From Spinellus fusiger (Eukaryota > Mucoromycota > Mucoromycetes > Mucorales > Phycomycetaceae), in assembly GCA_025094145.1 (NCBI GenBank), contig JALLLS010000128.1:1-64000 (forward strand): 64,000 nt of DNA, read 5' to 3'. A program made the translations under genes and the position numbers. This document shows positions 1-9,726 of this stretch, one piece after another. The notes under the pieces are model-generated. The model worked only from the letters and a program-made list of their open reading frames with translations. It had not been told where the DNA came from and ran no database searches. Within the stretch, counting starts at the first letter, position 1. Every line of letters begins with the position of its first letter.

Positions 1-2526
1 TGTCTTTGCAGTGTCTTGTCTTATAAGTGAATAGTCCTAGTCCTGTAGTAGCATCAGTCTCAATGACTAGGTTCACACATCCACTGAGGTAAGGGTAGAA
101 GTGGTTCACTGCCACCACCATACCATATGCTTCATGCCATCCAGGGTGTCTGCTTCCTTGTGCCCCATCAATGGCTTTGGAGTAGTAGGCCACAGGCACT
201 ACATCTTCTTGGTTGTTTGTGGGATGTGTAAGGAGGACTGCTCCAATTTCTGATTCAGCAGCATCAATGTGTAGTGTTAAAGGAGCACCTGTGTCAGGAA
301 TAACAAGGTGTTTTATGCCAGTGAGAGCATGCATGAGGCCTTTCCAGTTGCTCCTTAGTGATTCTTTATCTTCTTTGCTTAGACATGCTTTTTTGCCAAT
401 CATTTCATAGAAAGGCAGTGGTATTGATTATGACCAGGGCAGATGTTTGCTGATGGCATTGATGCCTCCACACATTTTCTGTATACCCTTCACTGTTTCT
501 GGCATTTCCAAGGACAACAAGTGTTTTATACTGTGATTTTGTACTGTCCAATCTCCACTCTCACTCCACTCTCTTCCAAGCATTGTCACCATTTTTTCCA
601 AAGAATATGCTCTTCTTCATGTTTATAAGCAAGCTTGCATCTGCTAGATATTGTGCCACCTCACTAATGTCTTTGATGTGATCTTTGGTATTCCCAGTAG
701 TGGATTTCAAGTAGATGTTGTTGATATATATAAGAAGGTTCTTTTGGATCCCATTTGCTTTAGATAGGACATGTTATAGAAATGCTTAGGCAATTGCTGG
801 AGACTCTGAGTTTCCTTGCACCAGGAGCTTGGTCCTTAGCTTTCCTACACTGCCACCATCAAATGATCAGTAGTCTCTGACATTTTTGTCCAGACAAATA
901 GCAGTGAAGAAAAATGCCAGGTCAAGTGAGGTAAGTATTTTGGCATCTCTGACAAATAGGGCATGTTCCATAGGTATGGGGAGTTGCAGTCCAACTTTCT
1001 GCATGTTAGTTGTACTATTGGAGCTGTCATCAAAGAGCACTTGACAATCACTTGTCCCAGGCTTCTCTACTGAGAATATTGGTACTTGGGCATGATCAGT
1101 TCCTGGTTCATCAATTCCATACTCAATTCTCTTCTTCACAAATTTCTCCCTGGACTCATAGGCAGCTCCTCCAAGTGTATGTTGTACTACAAAGAGCAGG
1201 CTTGCTTCTTTTACCATAGGTGGTACAATGAGGGCATATGCTGCAGGTGGAAGACATCCACTTGGATACTACCTCAGGGCTGCTTTGTGGGGTAGTAGAG
1301 CTTCCAGTAGGGCTTCTTCTGTCTTCTTGTCATAGTGTGTTGTTAATCTCTCAGAGATGTTTTCTCTGGATACACTTGGGTACATCTTGTCATACTTGTG
1401 AAATTCTGCATCCTTCATAGGGAGGAAGTACTCCTTTGGTAGCCCCACTGAGACTTGCATTTTCCTTTGAACAACAGGGGCTTTCTCTGGTCCTTCAGGG
1501 GCACACATATTCCTTTCTTCCAATATTTCAATAGTGGGTTGTGTTGTATGTTTTCTTTCCATAGCAGAGCTCTTCAACAGGTAGCCTATGGCTTCCAATG
1601 TCTTGGATCCCAATAGAACATTCCATTCTGTCACAAAGTCCACCACCACTAAGCTTATCCACCTGCCTGGACAGCCATTTACTCTGACTTTAGCATTGGC
1701 TTGTCCATATGCAGTATACGTGTCTGCGTTCCACAAGGATCTGAGCTTTGGAGGCGATTCTGTTCTTATGCTCAGGCCCAGTCTGTCAGCAGTTTCCTTT
1801 GTGACCAGATTTGCTGCTGCCCCTTAGTCTGTGACTGTTTTTACACTTTTTCCACCTATATCTGCATCTGGCAGTGTGACCCAATGCATGAATTTATCCC
1901 TCATATTTGTGCAGTGTTTACTCCAACTAGTGTTTGGTATGTTTTTATTCAACATAAAAGATCCTATGACTAGAGGTGGGGGGGTTGTAAATGCTGCTTA
2001 GACTTTTCCCAAAGAGTCCTTGTTGAGTTGTGCTAGCAGTGCTTTTATCTGCTTCTCTTGGGCCTCCATTCATTTGTTCTGAGCCTCTAGCTGTCTCTCC
2101 AGGTCCTGGTATCCTGAGCAATTCTCCCTAGGCCTTCTCTTTTGGTATGGCCTCTGGTGGTGAGAGTGAGAGGCTTGTTGTACATGATGGTGGCTCTCAG
2201 GGGTGGGTTTTGTTGCTTCAGTCCTCCCTCTGCCTGGGGCTAAGGGGCCTTTGCCACAGTGGGAGTGATCTCAGCAAACTCTGAGAACCTGACCAGTATC
2301 TTCTCAAAGTTTGCCTCTGTTACCAGACTTGGGGACTTTCCTGTAAAGTTCCATACTTGAGGAAATGTCTTGTACAGTGCAGTGGCTATGACATGTGCAG
2401 CAGCATCTGGTGTCAAGAGGTGGTAGGTTCTCTGGGCTTCTTGTAGACAGGTAATGGTAGTATGGTCTGCAATGCAGTCACCTTTGTCCAGCTTCACCAG
2501 AGTCTTGGTTCTGTGAGTGTGCACAG
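1..2526 (-). pseudogene. Ty3/gypsy-like retrotransposon gag-pol remnant, broken, runs off the window edge
   Basis: Read on the minus strand, three pol signatures occur in the right order. Around 1736-1269 is a retropepsin-like segment ending in a linker. Around 1217-867 is the reverse transcriptase N-terminus, with VPIFSVEKPG and SLDLAFFFTAI corresponding to the usual PxFxVKKP and SLDLxSGF motifs. Around 280-1 is the RNase H-like domain (HIDAAESEIGAVL, then PVAYYSKAI). Further upstream, 2524-2240 is an open frame of about 94 codons that may be gag. The frames are disconnected by stops and frameshifts, so no intact polyprotein exists. Codons rich in CpG in live copies (CGN) are rare here. The family assignment rests on domain order and motifs that I recognise; the element's left end lies outside the window. 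Confidence 0.75.
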
Positions 2527-2593
2527 TGTTGTAATCATGAAGACAACAGTAGCAGTCACAGACTAATTATTAAGTTGTCTCCTTTCTACAACA
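2527..2593. repeat. 67-bp short repeat with TGTTGTA...TACAACA ends (copy 1)
   Basis: This 67-bp unit is nearly identical, in reverse orientation, to 8188..8254. It begins TGTTGTA and ends TACAACA, so its ends are inverted repeats, as in an LTR or a miniature inverted-repeat element. Here it sits exactly between the putative gag start of the Ty3-like remnant and the 5' region of the LINE ORF1 at 2606. It could be a very short LTR of the Ty3-like element or an independent miniature element. Confidence 0.6.
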
Positions 2594-2605
2594 TAATTCT
2601 CACAC

Positions 2606-3947
2606 ATGGCTCTTCCCCATACTGCTCCAGAGACACCCTTAGGGGACCCTCCATTAGGCAATAAAAACCAACAGACTTCAAGATCTACTTCACCAACCTT
2701 GGAGAACACTTCTACTACACATGCAAAGACCAATGCTATCTCCTCTGTTGCTTTGGAAACAAAGTTAGATTTTTCTGTAGTCTCAAAGAAAGGGCTTCTT
2801 AACCATGCCATCCCCATTTGTACCAAGATTGTTCTTGGTAGTGACAATGAAAATTCTTTACCCCATATGTGGGCTCAGGGCACCTCTTGCCATTCTGTCT
2901 TTTACAGTCTTCCTGCTAAGGTTGCAGATTTCATCAACAAGTTTCTAGACACCATGCAAAATTGCTTCCCTTTCAATGTTTGCTTTGGATGCAGTTGTAA
3001 GGACAAGGAAGGGATTGCCACTTTTGAGTTTCACTTTGCTACCAAGGCTGCTTGCAAGCAGGCCTGTAAGGAAGGCATTAATGTATATGATTCTGTTCTC
3101 TTTGCATCTCCTGCCATCTCTCCCCAAGCAATGTTGTTGCACCTCAACATAATTGGACTTCCCTTCATGTCTTACGAAGAAATTAACACAGGTCTTTGGG
3201 CCTGTTTAAGTAAATTTGGCACTGTCAAAGAAGTAGTTGTTTATGAAAAACAAAAGTGGTTCCATGGTGATGGCCATGTATACCTAGAACGTCTACCCAA
3301 CCATAACTGTACTCTTCAGCCATTGACCTACAAAGTTGCTTTCAATGCTGAACATAACTTTTTGGCTACATGGACAAAGATGGGAGCTCATTGTCAATAC
3401 TTTAAGGCAATGGGCCATAATATGAATAAGTGTCCCATGCACCCAAAAGAAACCTGGACTTGTTACTCTTGCAGAGAGGTTGGACATCTCCAGGGCAACT
3501 GCACTTGTCTCCCTGCCACTGAGGCAGACACATCAAAGAGACACAGGAAGACTGCTGCCAACCTTTCCAAGGATCAAGGGATTGCTAATCCTGTCTCTTT
3601 TTTTTTTGAAGAATCCTGTCACTTCTTCCAAGAATCCTGAGACAGTTTCAGGCACTGTTCCCACCAATCCCACAGAGGAAGTTGCCCTGCCTGCTGTTGA
3701 CCCTACAGCTGTTTTGGTTGTTGAGGAGCTTGAGAAATTGGAAGGCATCTTGCCAGATGCTCCACCCATCTCTTCTTCTCAAGACCCTTATTCTGTCTCA
3801 CCAAGTAGAGATTGTTCAGTTTTGCCAGGCAGACATTGCTCTATTTCCTCCAGAAAACGTTGCCCTATCTCTCTCAGAAGACTTAAGTCTGATAAATGTC
3901 CAACTATGAGTACCAACATGGACATGTTGTCTAAGGGTGAACAATAA
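2606..3947 (+). pseudogene. LINE ORF1 (zinc-knuckle protein) with one frameshift
   Basis: This is an ORF1/Gag-like RNA-binding protein of a non-LTR retrotransposon. From the ATG at 2606 the frame is open for 344 codons. It then needs a frame change inside a run of ten T (3598-3607) to continue to 3947 as a Ser/Pro-rich tail. Two CCHC knuckles lie near residues 264-298. The second is intact (CYSCREVGHLQGNC, C-X2-C-X4-H-X4-C). The first has lost its second Cys (CQYFKAMGHNMNKC has Phe there). ORF2 follows within 25 bases. The homopolymer slip and the lost ligand point to decay. Confidence 0.75.
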
Positions 3948-3969
3948 TCCCTTTATTTTATTTTATTTT

Positions 3970-4390
3970 ATGTTTAAGATAGGCACTATGAACTGTAGAG
4001 GACTTGCCAAACTTGGTGATCCTCAAAAAAGACAATCATTTATACAACACTTACACAGTAAAGGTATGGATATTCTTGTGCACCAAGAAACCCATACCAA
4101 TACAGACACTATGCAGCAATCCTTTGACCAACTTTTCTGCACCTCCTCATCACTATGGTCCCCTTACTGTGGCCTAGTATCCTTATTACCACTCATTGAC
4201 CCTCTCTTTAGCCTCTGTGGCTGCTGCATTACTGCTACAGTAGTGCATGCCAACATGCTCTTTCCTCCTATCCACATTTGTGTGATATATACCCCTGCCA
4301 CTTACTGTCCCAGATACACTTTCCTTAACTCACTTGTTACCAATCCTCTCTTTCTTCCTCAACACCTCAGCAATCTCATCCTGCTTGGGG
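3970..4390 (+). pseudogene. LINE ORF2 5' fragment: apurinic-type endonuclease domain
   Basis: Only the N-terminal part of a LINE ORF2 remains. Residues 1-45 begin with KIGTMNCRGL and continue to VHQETHTN, the start of the endonuclease/exonuclease/phosphatase fold (the NCRG and QETH motifs, whose Glu binds metal). Reading is open for about 140 codons and stops exactly where the LTR-like repeat at 4391 begins. RT and the rest of the element are missing here. I chose the ATG at 3970 because it directly precedes the first conserved strand. Confidence 0.75.
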
Positions 4391-4966
4391 TGTGATTATT
4401 CAGACAAGTAGAAAATAATGAGACTGAACAAAGATAATTTTTATTAAGTGAAGAGTGGTTCATTATTTATACTTTTTGTGGGTGCTTATCCTTCAGTGGC
4501 ATTCTACCTTTTGGTAGTTAATGATTGGTCCATGGCATAGCTTATTGATAGATGCAACCATATGGTTGGTGTAGATGATTTATCCTATGGTAGTTTACAT
4601 AGGTATAGCTTTATGGTTGGTGTAGGTGTTCTACCTAATGGTAGACTACATGTTGGAGCCTTATGATTTGTTTATTGAATAAACACACTATTATAGAGCC
4701 ATCTATTATGTCTTCACTTTTAATTGCCTTTGATAGGTCTTATTTAATCCACTAAGGATTTATAGATAAAGGCAGCTCATTAAGTGTCCAATAGTAAATT
4801 GAGCTTAGAAGGTTGATTTGTAGTTACAATCAATCAGTGAGATGATACAGAGATGTACTATGGTACTTGTGTGCACAGGTTTTCATAGAGTATTCTGAAT
4901 GTCACAGCATACAACTTGTGTTGAACTATTCATAGAAAATCATTGGATTGAAGTTAGAACATAACA
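4391..4966 (+). repeat. LTR-like repeat, copy 1 (TGT...ACA)
   Basis: About 576 bp, near-identical to 7159..7737 and, inverted, to 6415..6991. All three share the terminal pattern TGT(G/A)ATTATTCAGACAAG at one end and a GAAC-A-A/G-ACA end at the other. TGT...ACA ends and a ~577-bp length fit a solo LTR. No 5-bp target duplication is visible around this copy (TGGGG before, TAAGG after). It separates the truncated LINE ORF2 on its left from a reversed LINE ORF1 fragment on its right, so a recombination at this repeat is likely. Confidence 0.7.
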
Positions 4967-5608
4967 TAAGGAATGTTGTGTTGGAGCTGTTCAAAGATAA
5001 TAAGGTCACCTTCTGAGTCTGTGTAGGGTGCAACATCCAGGACAATATAGCCAGCACCTACATAAGCACAATATGTCATGTCATAAAGGATTCCTGCATC
5101 CAGGACTTGGCCATAGTGGACCATTGTGTTTCTAATACCATCTATTATGGTTTGTGGATCCCTCAATGAGAGACTTTAAAGAGTGGCCTTTCTTATGTTA
5201 ACCTTGGGTCCTAGAGCCAAGACACCAACTACAGTGGTATTGGCCTTCTGGAAGTACAAGCCCTTTTCACATGCTCTGTTGATGCTTTTATGGTCTTCAG
5301 GTACAAACCTGACCTCAAAAATGGTCTTTTTTCCATCTTTCTGGGAAGCAGCACCAAGTCTCTTAGGGTGTTGTTTAAACAATGTCTTATAGACTTGCAA
5401 GTATGTGAGCAAGACCTTGCTCATGTCAAAGATGACTGTGCCTGGTTAGTATGCACTGCACCATACATATGTCTTGTATATTTTATTCCCTTGAGTGTTG
5501 TTCAAGGGCAGAGAGGTATTTTTTTTGTTAAAGGCAATGCTGGCTCAACTGGTGTTTGTTGCTGGGGTGCTGCCATTAGGCTGTGGTTCTTTAGCATAAG
5601 AACCTATG
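4967..5608 (-). pseudogene. LINE ORF1 5' fragment, reverse orientation
   Basis: The minus-strand translation closely matches the ORF1 at 11260..12361. Shared stretches include LQVYKTLFKQHPKRLGAASQ, then VVGVLALGPKVNIRKA and DPQTIIDGI, GAGYIVLDVAPYTDSEGDL, up to QLQHNIP, where the LTR-like repeat cuts it at 4967. The zinc-knuckle half is absent. The start codon position (about 5608) reads ATA rather than ATG, and a frame break lies near 5170. It is a dead fragment of the same LINE family as the element at 11.2-16.5 kb. Confidence 0.75.
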
Positions 5609-5830
5609 GTCTGCAACTGCTTTTACACTCTTTCCACATATTTCTGCATCTGGCAGTGTGACCCAATGCATGAATTTATTCCTCATATTTGTGCAGTGTT
5701 TACTCCAACTAGTGTTTGGTATGTTTTTATTCAACATAAGAGATCCTATGACTAGAGGTGGGGGGTTGTGAATGTTGCTTAGAATTTTCCCAAAGAATTT
5801 TTATTGAGTTGGTTCTCATTAATCTTGAAT
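5609..5830 (-). repeat. Second copy of a Ty3-like fragment (matches about 1825..2035)
   Basis: About 200 bp repeat the sequence at 1825..2035 with few changes; both contain GGCAGTGTGACCCAATGCAT and GATCCTATGACTAGAGGTGG in the same orientation. It is an isolated internal piece of the Ty3-like element, joined abruptly to the LINE ORF1 fragment at its left. Confidence 0.75.
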
Positions 5831-5969
5831 AAAACAGATTATTATTAGTGATATAACTCCTTTTTTTTTGGTGAGTATATAATATATAGAAAAAATTGTC
5901 AATAAATTAAAAAGCCAAAGGCTCTAAAAATAAAATACTGACACTTTAGTATCAAATATTTAAAAGATA

Positions 5970-6051
5970 CGTCGCCTGCAGGATTCGAACCTGCGCGTCC
6001 AAAGGACAATGCCTTAGCAGGGCACCGCGTTAACCACTCCGCCAAAGCGAC
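5970..6051 (-). tRNA. tRNA-Ser (anticodon GCU)
   Basis: The reverse complement folds into a class II tRNA of 82 nt. The acceptor stem GTCGCTT pairs with AGGCGAC, followed by discriminator G. The anticodon arm is GTGCC-CTGCTAA-GGCAT, with anticodon GCT complementary to 6016-6018. A long variable arm (TGTCC/GGACG) marks a serine tRNA, and the T-arm is GCAGG-TTCGAAT-CCTGC. The A and B boxes (TGGCGGAGTGG, GGTTCGAATCC) are intact. The transcript runs leftward into a TTTT stop signal complementary to 5962-5965. There is no intron. This is the only clearly functional non-repeat gene in the first 18 kb. Confidence 0.96.
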
Positions 6052-6414
6052 ATTCTTGTAGTTGACACAGTGTGTGTAGCTTTTGACGGCTTTAGCCACC
6101 AAGAAGATGGAACGGGCCATACTTCTCTTTTGTTTGGTCCCAGACCATGACGTGTATCACAGCTCTCCTCTGTCTGGCAAAGACAGAATCACTAAGTTTC
6201 CTTGTCCTTCCATTTCCCCTTTTTTTCCCTTTTTTGGTGTGCATTTTTTCTTTTCTTCCTCTTTTGGAAATCAATATGTTTCTGACATTTTCTGTACATA
6301 GTAAAGAGATCTATGCTCTTGTCCCACAACCCTTTTCCTTTCTTTTCTCTTTTTCTCATACCATTCTATTTTCTACCTAAATCTTTCTTCTCTTCTCTAT
6401 GATTTATTTCTTTA
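6052..6414. other. Non-coding spacer upstream of tRNA-Ser
   Basis: Pyrimidine-rich DNA (long TTTCC/TTTTC runs on the plus strand) between the tRNA 5' end and the inverted LTR-like copy. I see no coding potential beyond chance frames. Confidence 0.6.
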
Positions 6415-6991
6415 TGTTGTGTTCTGACTTCAATCCAAAGATTCTCTATGAATAGGTCAACACAAGTAGTTTGCTGTGACATTCAGAATACTCTATGAAA
6501 GCTTGAGTGCACACAAGTAACATAGTACATCTCTGTATCATCTCACTGATTGGTCATTACTACAAATCAACCTTCTAAGCTCAAATTATTATCAGACACT
6601 TAATGAGCTGCCTTCATCTATAAATCCTTAGTGGATTAAATAAGACCTATCAAAGGCAATTAAAAGTGAAGACATAATAGATGGCTCTATAATGGTGTGC
6701 TTATTCAATGAACCAACCATAAGGCTCCAACATGTAGTCTACCATTAGGTAGAACACCTACACCAACCATAAAGCTACACCTATGTAAACTACCATAGGA
6801 TAAATCATCTACACCAACCATATGGTTGCATCTATCAATAAGCTATGCCATGGACCAATCATTAACTACCAAAATGTAGAATGCCACTGAAGGATAAGCA
6901 CCCACAAAAAGTATAAATAATGAACCACTCTTCACTTAATAAAAAGGATCTTTGTTCAGTCTCATTATTTCTACTTGTCTGAATAATTACA
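6415..6991 (-). repeat. LTR-like repeat, copy 2 (inverted)
   Basis: 577 bp, the reverse complement of copies 1 and 3, from TGTTGTGTTCTGACTTC to the end GAATAATTACA. Flanking 5-mers (CTTTA left, AGCAT right) do not match, so no target duplication is visible. It faces copy 3 across 167 bp, making a large imperfect inverted repeat. Confidence 0.75.
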
Positions 6992-7158
6992 AGCATATCA
7001 CTTTAGCCTTCACTTTCTAATAATTTATTAAGTCAAAATTCACAAGTCAAATAACTCACTCTCTTTCTAACTTTCATTGAAATCTTCCTTACCATGTCTT
7101 TCACCACCTTCAGATTCAAGAAGAATGAAATCTTCATCTGTGCTGTCTGCAAAAAGAC

Positions 7159-7737
7159 TGTGATTATTCAGACAAGTAGAAATAATGAGACTGAACAAAG
7201 ATCCTTTTTATTAAGTGAAGAGTGGTTCATTATTTATACTTTTTGTGGGTGCTTATCCTTCAGTGGCATTCTACATTTTGGTAGTTAATGATTGGTCCAT
7301 GGCATAGCTTATTGATAGATGCAACCATATGGTTGGTGTAGATGATTTATCCTATGGTAGTTTACATAGGTGTAGCTTTATGGTTGGTGTAGGTGTTCTA
7401 CCTAATGGTAGACTACATGTTGGAGCCTTATGGTTGGTTCATTGAATAAGCACACCATTATAGAGCCATCTATTATGTCTTCACTTTTAATTGCCTTTGA
7501 TAGGTCTTATTTAATCCACTAAGTATTTATGGATAAAAGTAGCTCTTATTAAGTGTCCAATAGTAAATTGAGCTTAGAAGGTTGATTTGTAGTTACAATC
7601 AATCAGTGAGATGATACAGAGATGTACTATGGCACTTGTGTGCACTCAAGCTTTCATAGAGTATTCTGAATGTTACAGCATACTACTCGTGTTGACCAAT
7701 TCATGAAGAATCTTTGGATTGAAGTCAGAACATGACA
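7159..7737 (+). repeat. LTR-like repeat, copy 3
   Basis: About 579 bp beginning TGTGATTATTCAGACAAG and ending AGAACATGACA. It has the same orientation as copy 1 and is inverted to copy 2. The 167-bp spacer from copy 2 holds a short frame from 7094 (FRFKKNEIFICAVCKKT) that ends inside the repeat; it may be a scrap of another protein but is too short to name. Confidence 0.75.
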
Positions 7738-8346
7738 CCTACTAGCCTCCTAAGATCTTGCATTGCCCAAAATTATACTATCTTCATTAAAAGGTAATTT
7801 AATTATAGTATTTTTAGGGAATAAGATATTTTTTCATCACTTTTATCAAAAGTATATACAATAGAATCATAAGATTTAATAATGAATCCCTGATTATCAA
7901 TATATAATATAGTCATAATTCTTTTATTTTTGGATATTACATTTTTTAAAATTTCAACACTACAATTTATTTTTTCTAATAAAAGATAATTTCTATATTG
8001 TTAAATTCAAAAAGAAATTAATCAGACTCAAAACAAGATGTTTTTATTAAAACAATTTTGACATGTCTATTTATACTAAATAGACAGGTGACTGTGTTAT
8101 TGAGAATAATCTATTACTGTTTTAGGATACTGGATAATAATGGCCTGTACAGTAGACTTTAATATGCAGTGTCTTAACTATGAATTATGTTGTAGAAAGG
8201 AGACAACTTAATAATTGGTCTGTGACTGCTACCGTTGTCTTCATGATTACAACATATATAAGGACCTATACCAGACATTGTTATTAATATCTTCTTCATA
8301 CAGTCTTTTTTTAAGGACTAATAGAAGAATTACCAAGATTTTATAG
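7738..8346. other. AT-rich spacer with second copy of the 67-bp repeat
   Basis: No gene is visible. 8188..8254 is the second copy of the 67-bp TGTTGTA/TACAACA unit, inverted relative to 2527..2593, and is followed at once by a TATATAAGG box-like stretch. 8000-8090 resembles the start of the LTR-like family only distantly (TTTTTATTAA then TATTTATACT). Confidence 0.55.
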
Positions 8347-8348
8347 TA

Positions 8349-9704
8349 CAGTGGCTCCTAACAAAACAATGGGTTTTTTCATACCCAGGTATAATTCTGC
8401 AATAGAAATACTTATTCTTTGTAATAAAAACATACATTAAACACACAGTAGAGACTTGAAAATTGGATGAAGTATAAAGAAGGTCAACAGAATAATAAAT
8501 ACAAATTTATTGGGTAGAAACCCTTAATATTTGGTGCTTCCACCCTTGGCCTCTATAACAGCCCTACATCACTGCCCCATGCTGGCAATGAGGGTGTCTG
8601 TGGTGTCCTTGGGAATATTCTCCCATTCTTCCAACAGAAGCACCTCCAAATCCTGAAGGGAGCTTTCTGGGGTCATCCTGTTTCTTATTGCTCTGTCAAG
8701 CACCTCCCAAAGATGCTCTATTGGGTTAAGGTTGGGGCTTTGTGAGGTCCACCCCTCCATAGTGGCAATGCTCTCATTTGCCTTCCACAACCTGGACTCT
8801 TTGCTCTTGTGGCAACTGGCATTGTCCTCTTGAAGAACATAATCTACCACTGGATTCATTGCCTTGAGTCAAGCCAGCTCAAGGCAGTATTCCTTCTTCA
8901 AGATCTCAATGTATCTTGCACTATCAATACTGCCCTTCACAGGTGCCAATCTCCCAATACCTTCACCAGAGAAAGATCCCCACACCATTATGCTGCCACC
9001 TCCAAACTTCACAGTGGGCTTGACGTTCTTTGGGAGCAGTCCTTCATTCACTTTTTGTACTACTCTGGTATGGTTGTTGGTGGTGACCAACTGGTGTCTG
9101 GACTCATTGGACCAGATGACCGTCTTCCAGTTGTCCTTGGTCCAGTGGAGGTGGGCCTTAGCCCAAGCAAGCCTCAGCTTCTTGTGCTTCTTGGTCAAAG
9201 AAGGCTTCTTGACCACCCTGCAAGATAACAGGCCAAGCTTCTTCATCATCTTTGAGAAAGTGGTCATGAACACTTTGGTGGTCATCTGGCTGCAAAGTTG
9301 ATTCATTCCAGACAATGAATCTCTTGCCACTTTGCAGGCAACTTCTCTCTTGTCCATCTCTGTCAGAATGGGCTTGCACCCAGTGCTCTTTTTGGCCTTG
9401 AAGCAGCCAGTTTCCTTATATCTCTTTATGATAAAGGAAACCAACTGTGCACTGACTCCAAACCTAGCAGCAATGGCAACCTACCTGGTCCCATTTATGG
9501 TGGCCTTGTGAGCAATGAGGCATCAAGTGAAGTCATTAATATTCTTCTTTCTGTTCCCAAGAGGTCTCATGGGTTGTTTGGTGGTGTTAGATGAGGTAGA
9601 CATTAGAGTGGAAAAGCAATAAATAAAGAATGTTCAATTAAAAAATTCAAGGGTAAAATTATGGTCTGAATTTGAAATAGCCATTGTTTTATTGAAAGCC
9701 ACTG
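8349..9704 (-). mobile_element. Tc1/mariner-type DNA transposon, complete ends
   Basis: The element is 1356 bp, flanked by TA dinucleotides at 8347-8348 and 9705-9706, the expected Tc1/mariner target duplication. The terminal inverted repeats begin CAGTGGCT and can be aligned for about 45-50 bp with some mismatches (the left end continues CCTAACAAAACAATGG, the right end TTCAATAAAACAATGG when reversed). It encloses a broken transposase on the minus strand. The right end is directly joined to the target duplication of the ORF1-only element that follows. Confidence 0.9.
8569..9603 (-). pseudogene. Tc1-like transposase, inactivated
   Basis: The translation follows the Tc1 family in order: an N-terminal helix-turn-helix (VAIAARFGVSAQLVSFIIKR region), the first catalytic block VIWSNESR, then MVWGSFSGEGIG, the second Asp in DNASCHKS, and the third acid in SPNLNPIEHLWEVL (DD34E spacing). 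Three stops interrupt it: TGA and TAG in the first 45 codons (9603-9470) and TGA at about 8868-8870. The first catalytic Asp is Asn (usual motif VIWSDES). The TGA stop in the N-terminal part sits where Arg is expected, so a C-to-T change is the likely cause. The protein would be about 345 residues if intact. Confidence 0.9.
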
Positions 9705-9717
9705 TATTGTTTCTTTC
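9701..9717. repeat. Target-site duplication, left copy (ORF1-only element)
   Basis: ACTGTATTGTTTCTTTC, repeated exactly at 11239..11255. Its first four bases are the terminal bases of the Tc1 inverted repeat and the next two are the Tc1 TA, so the insertion happened after the Tc1 element was in place. Confidence 0.85.
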
Positions 9718-9726
9718 CTGGCTTTT

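Noticed and set aside
7094..7288. Zinc-finger-like short frame (FICAVCKKT)
   Set aside because: It has only two cysteines and the frame ends inside the LTR-like repeat; too little to call a gene.
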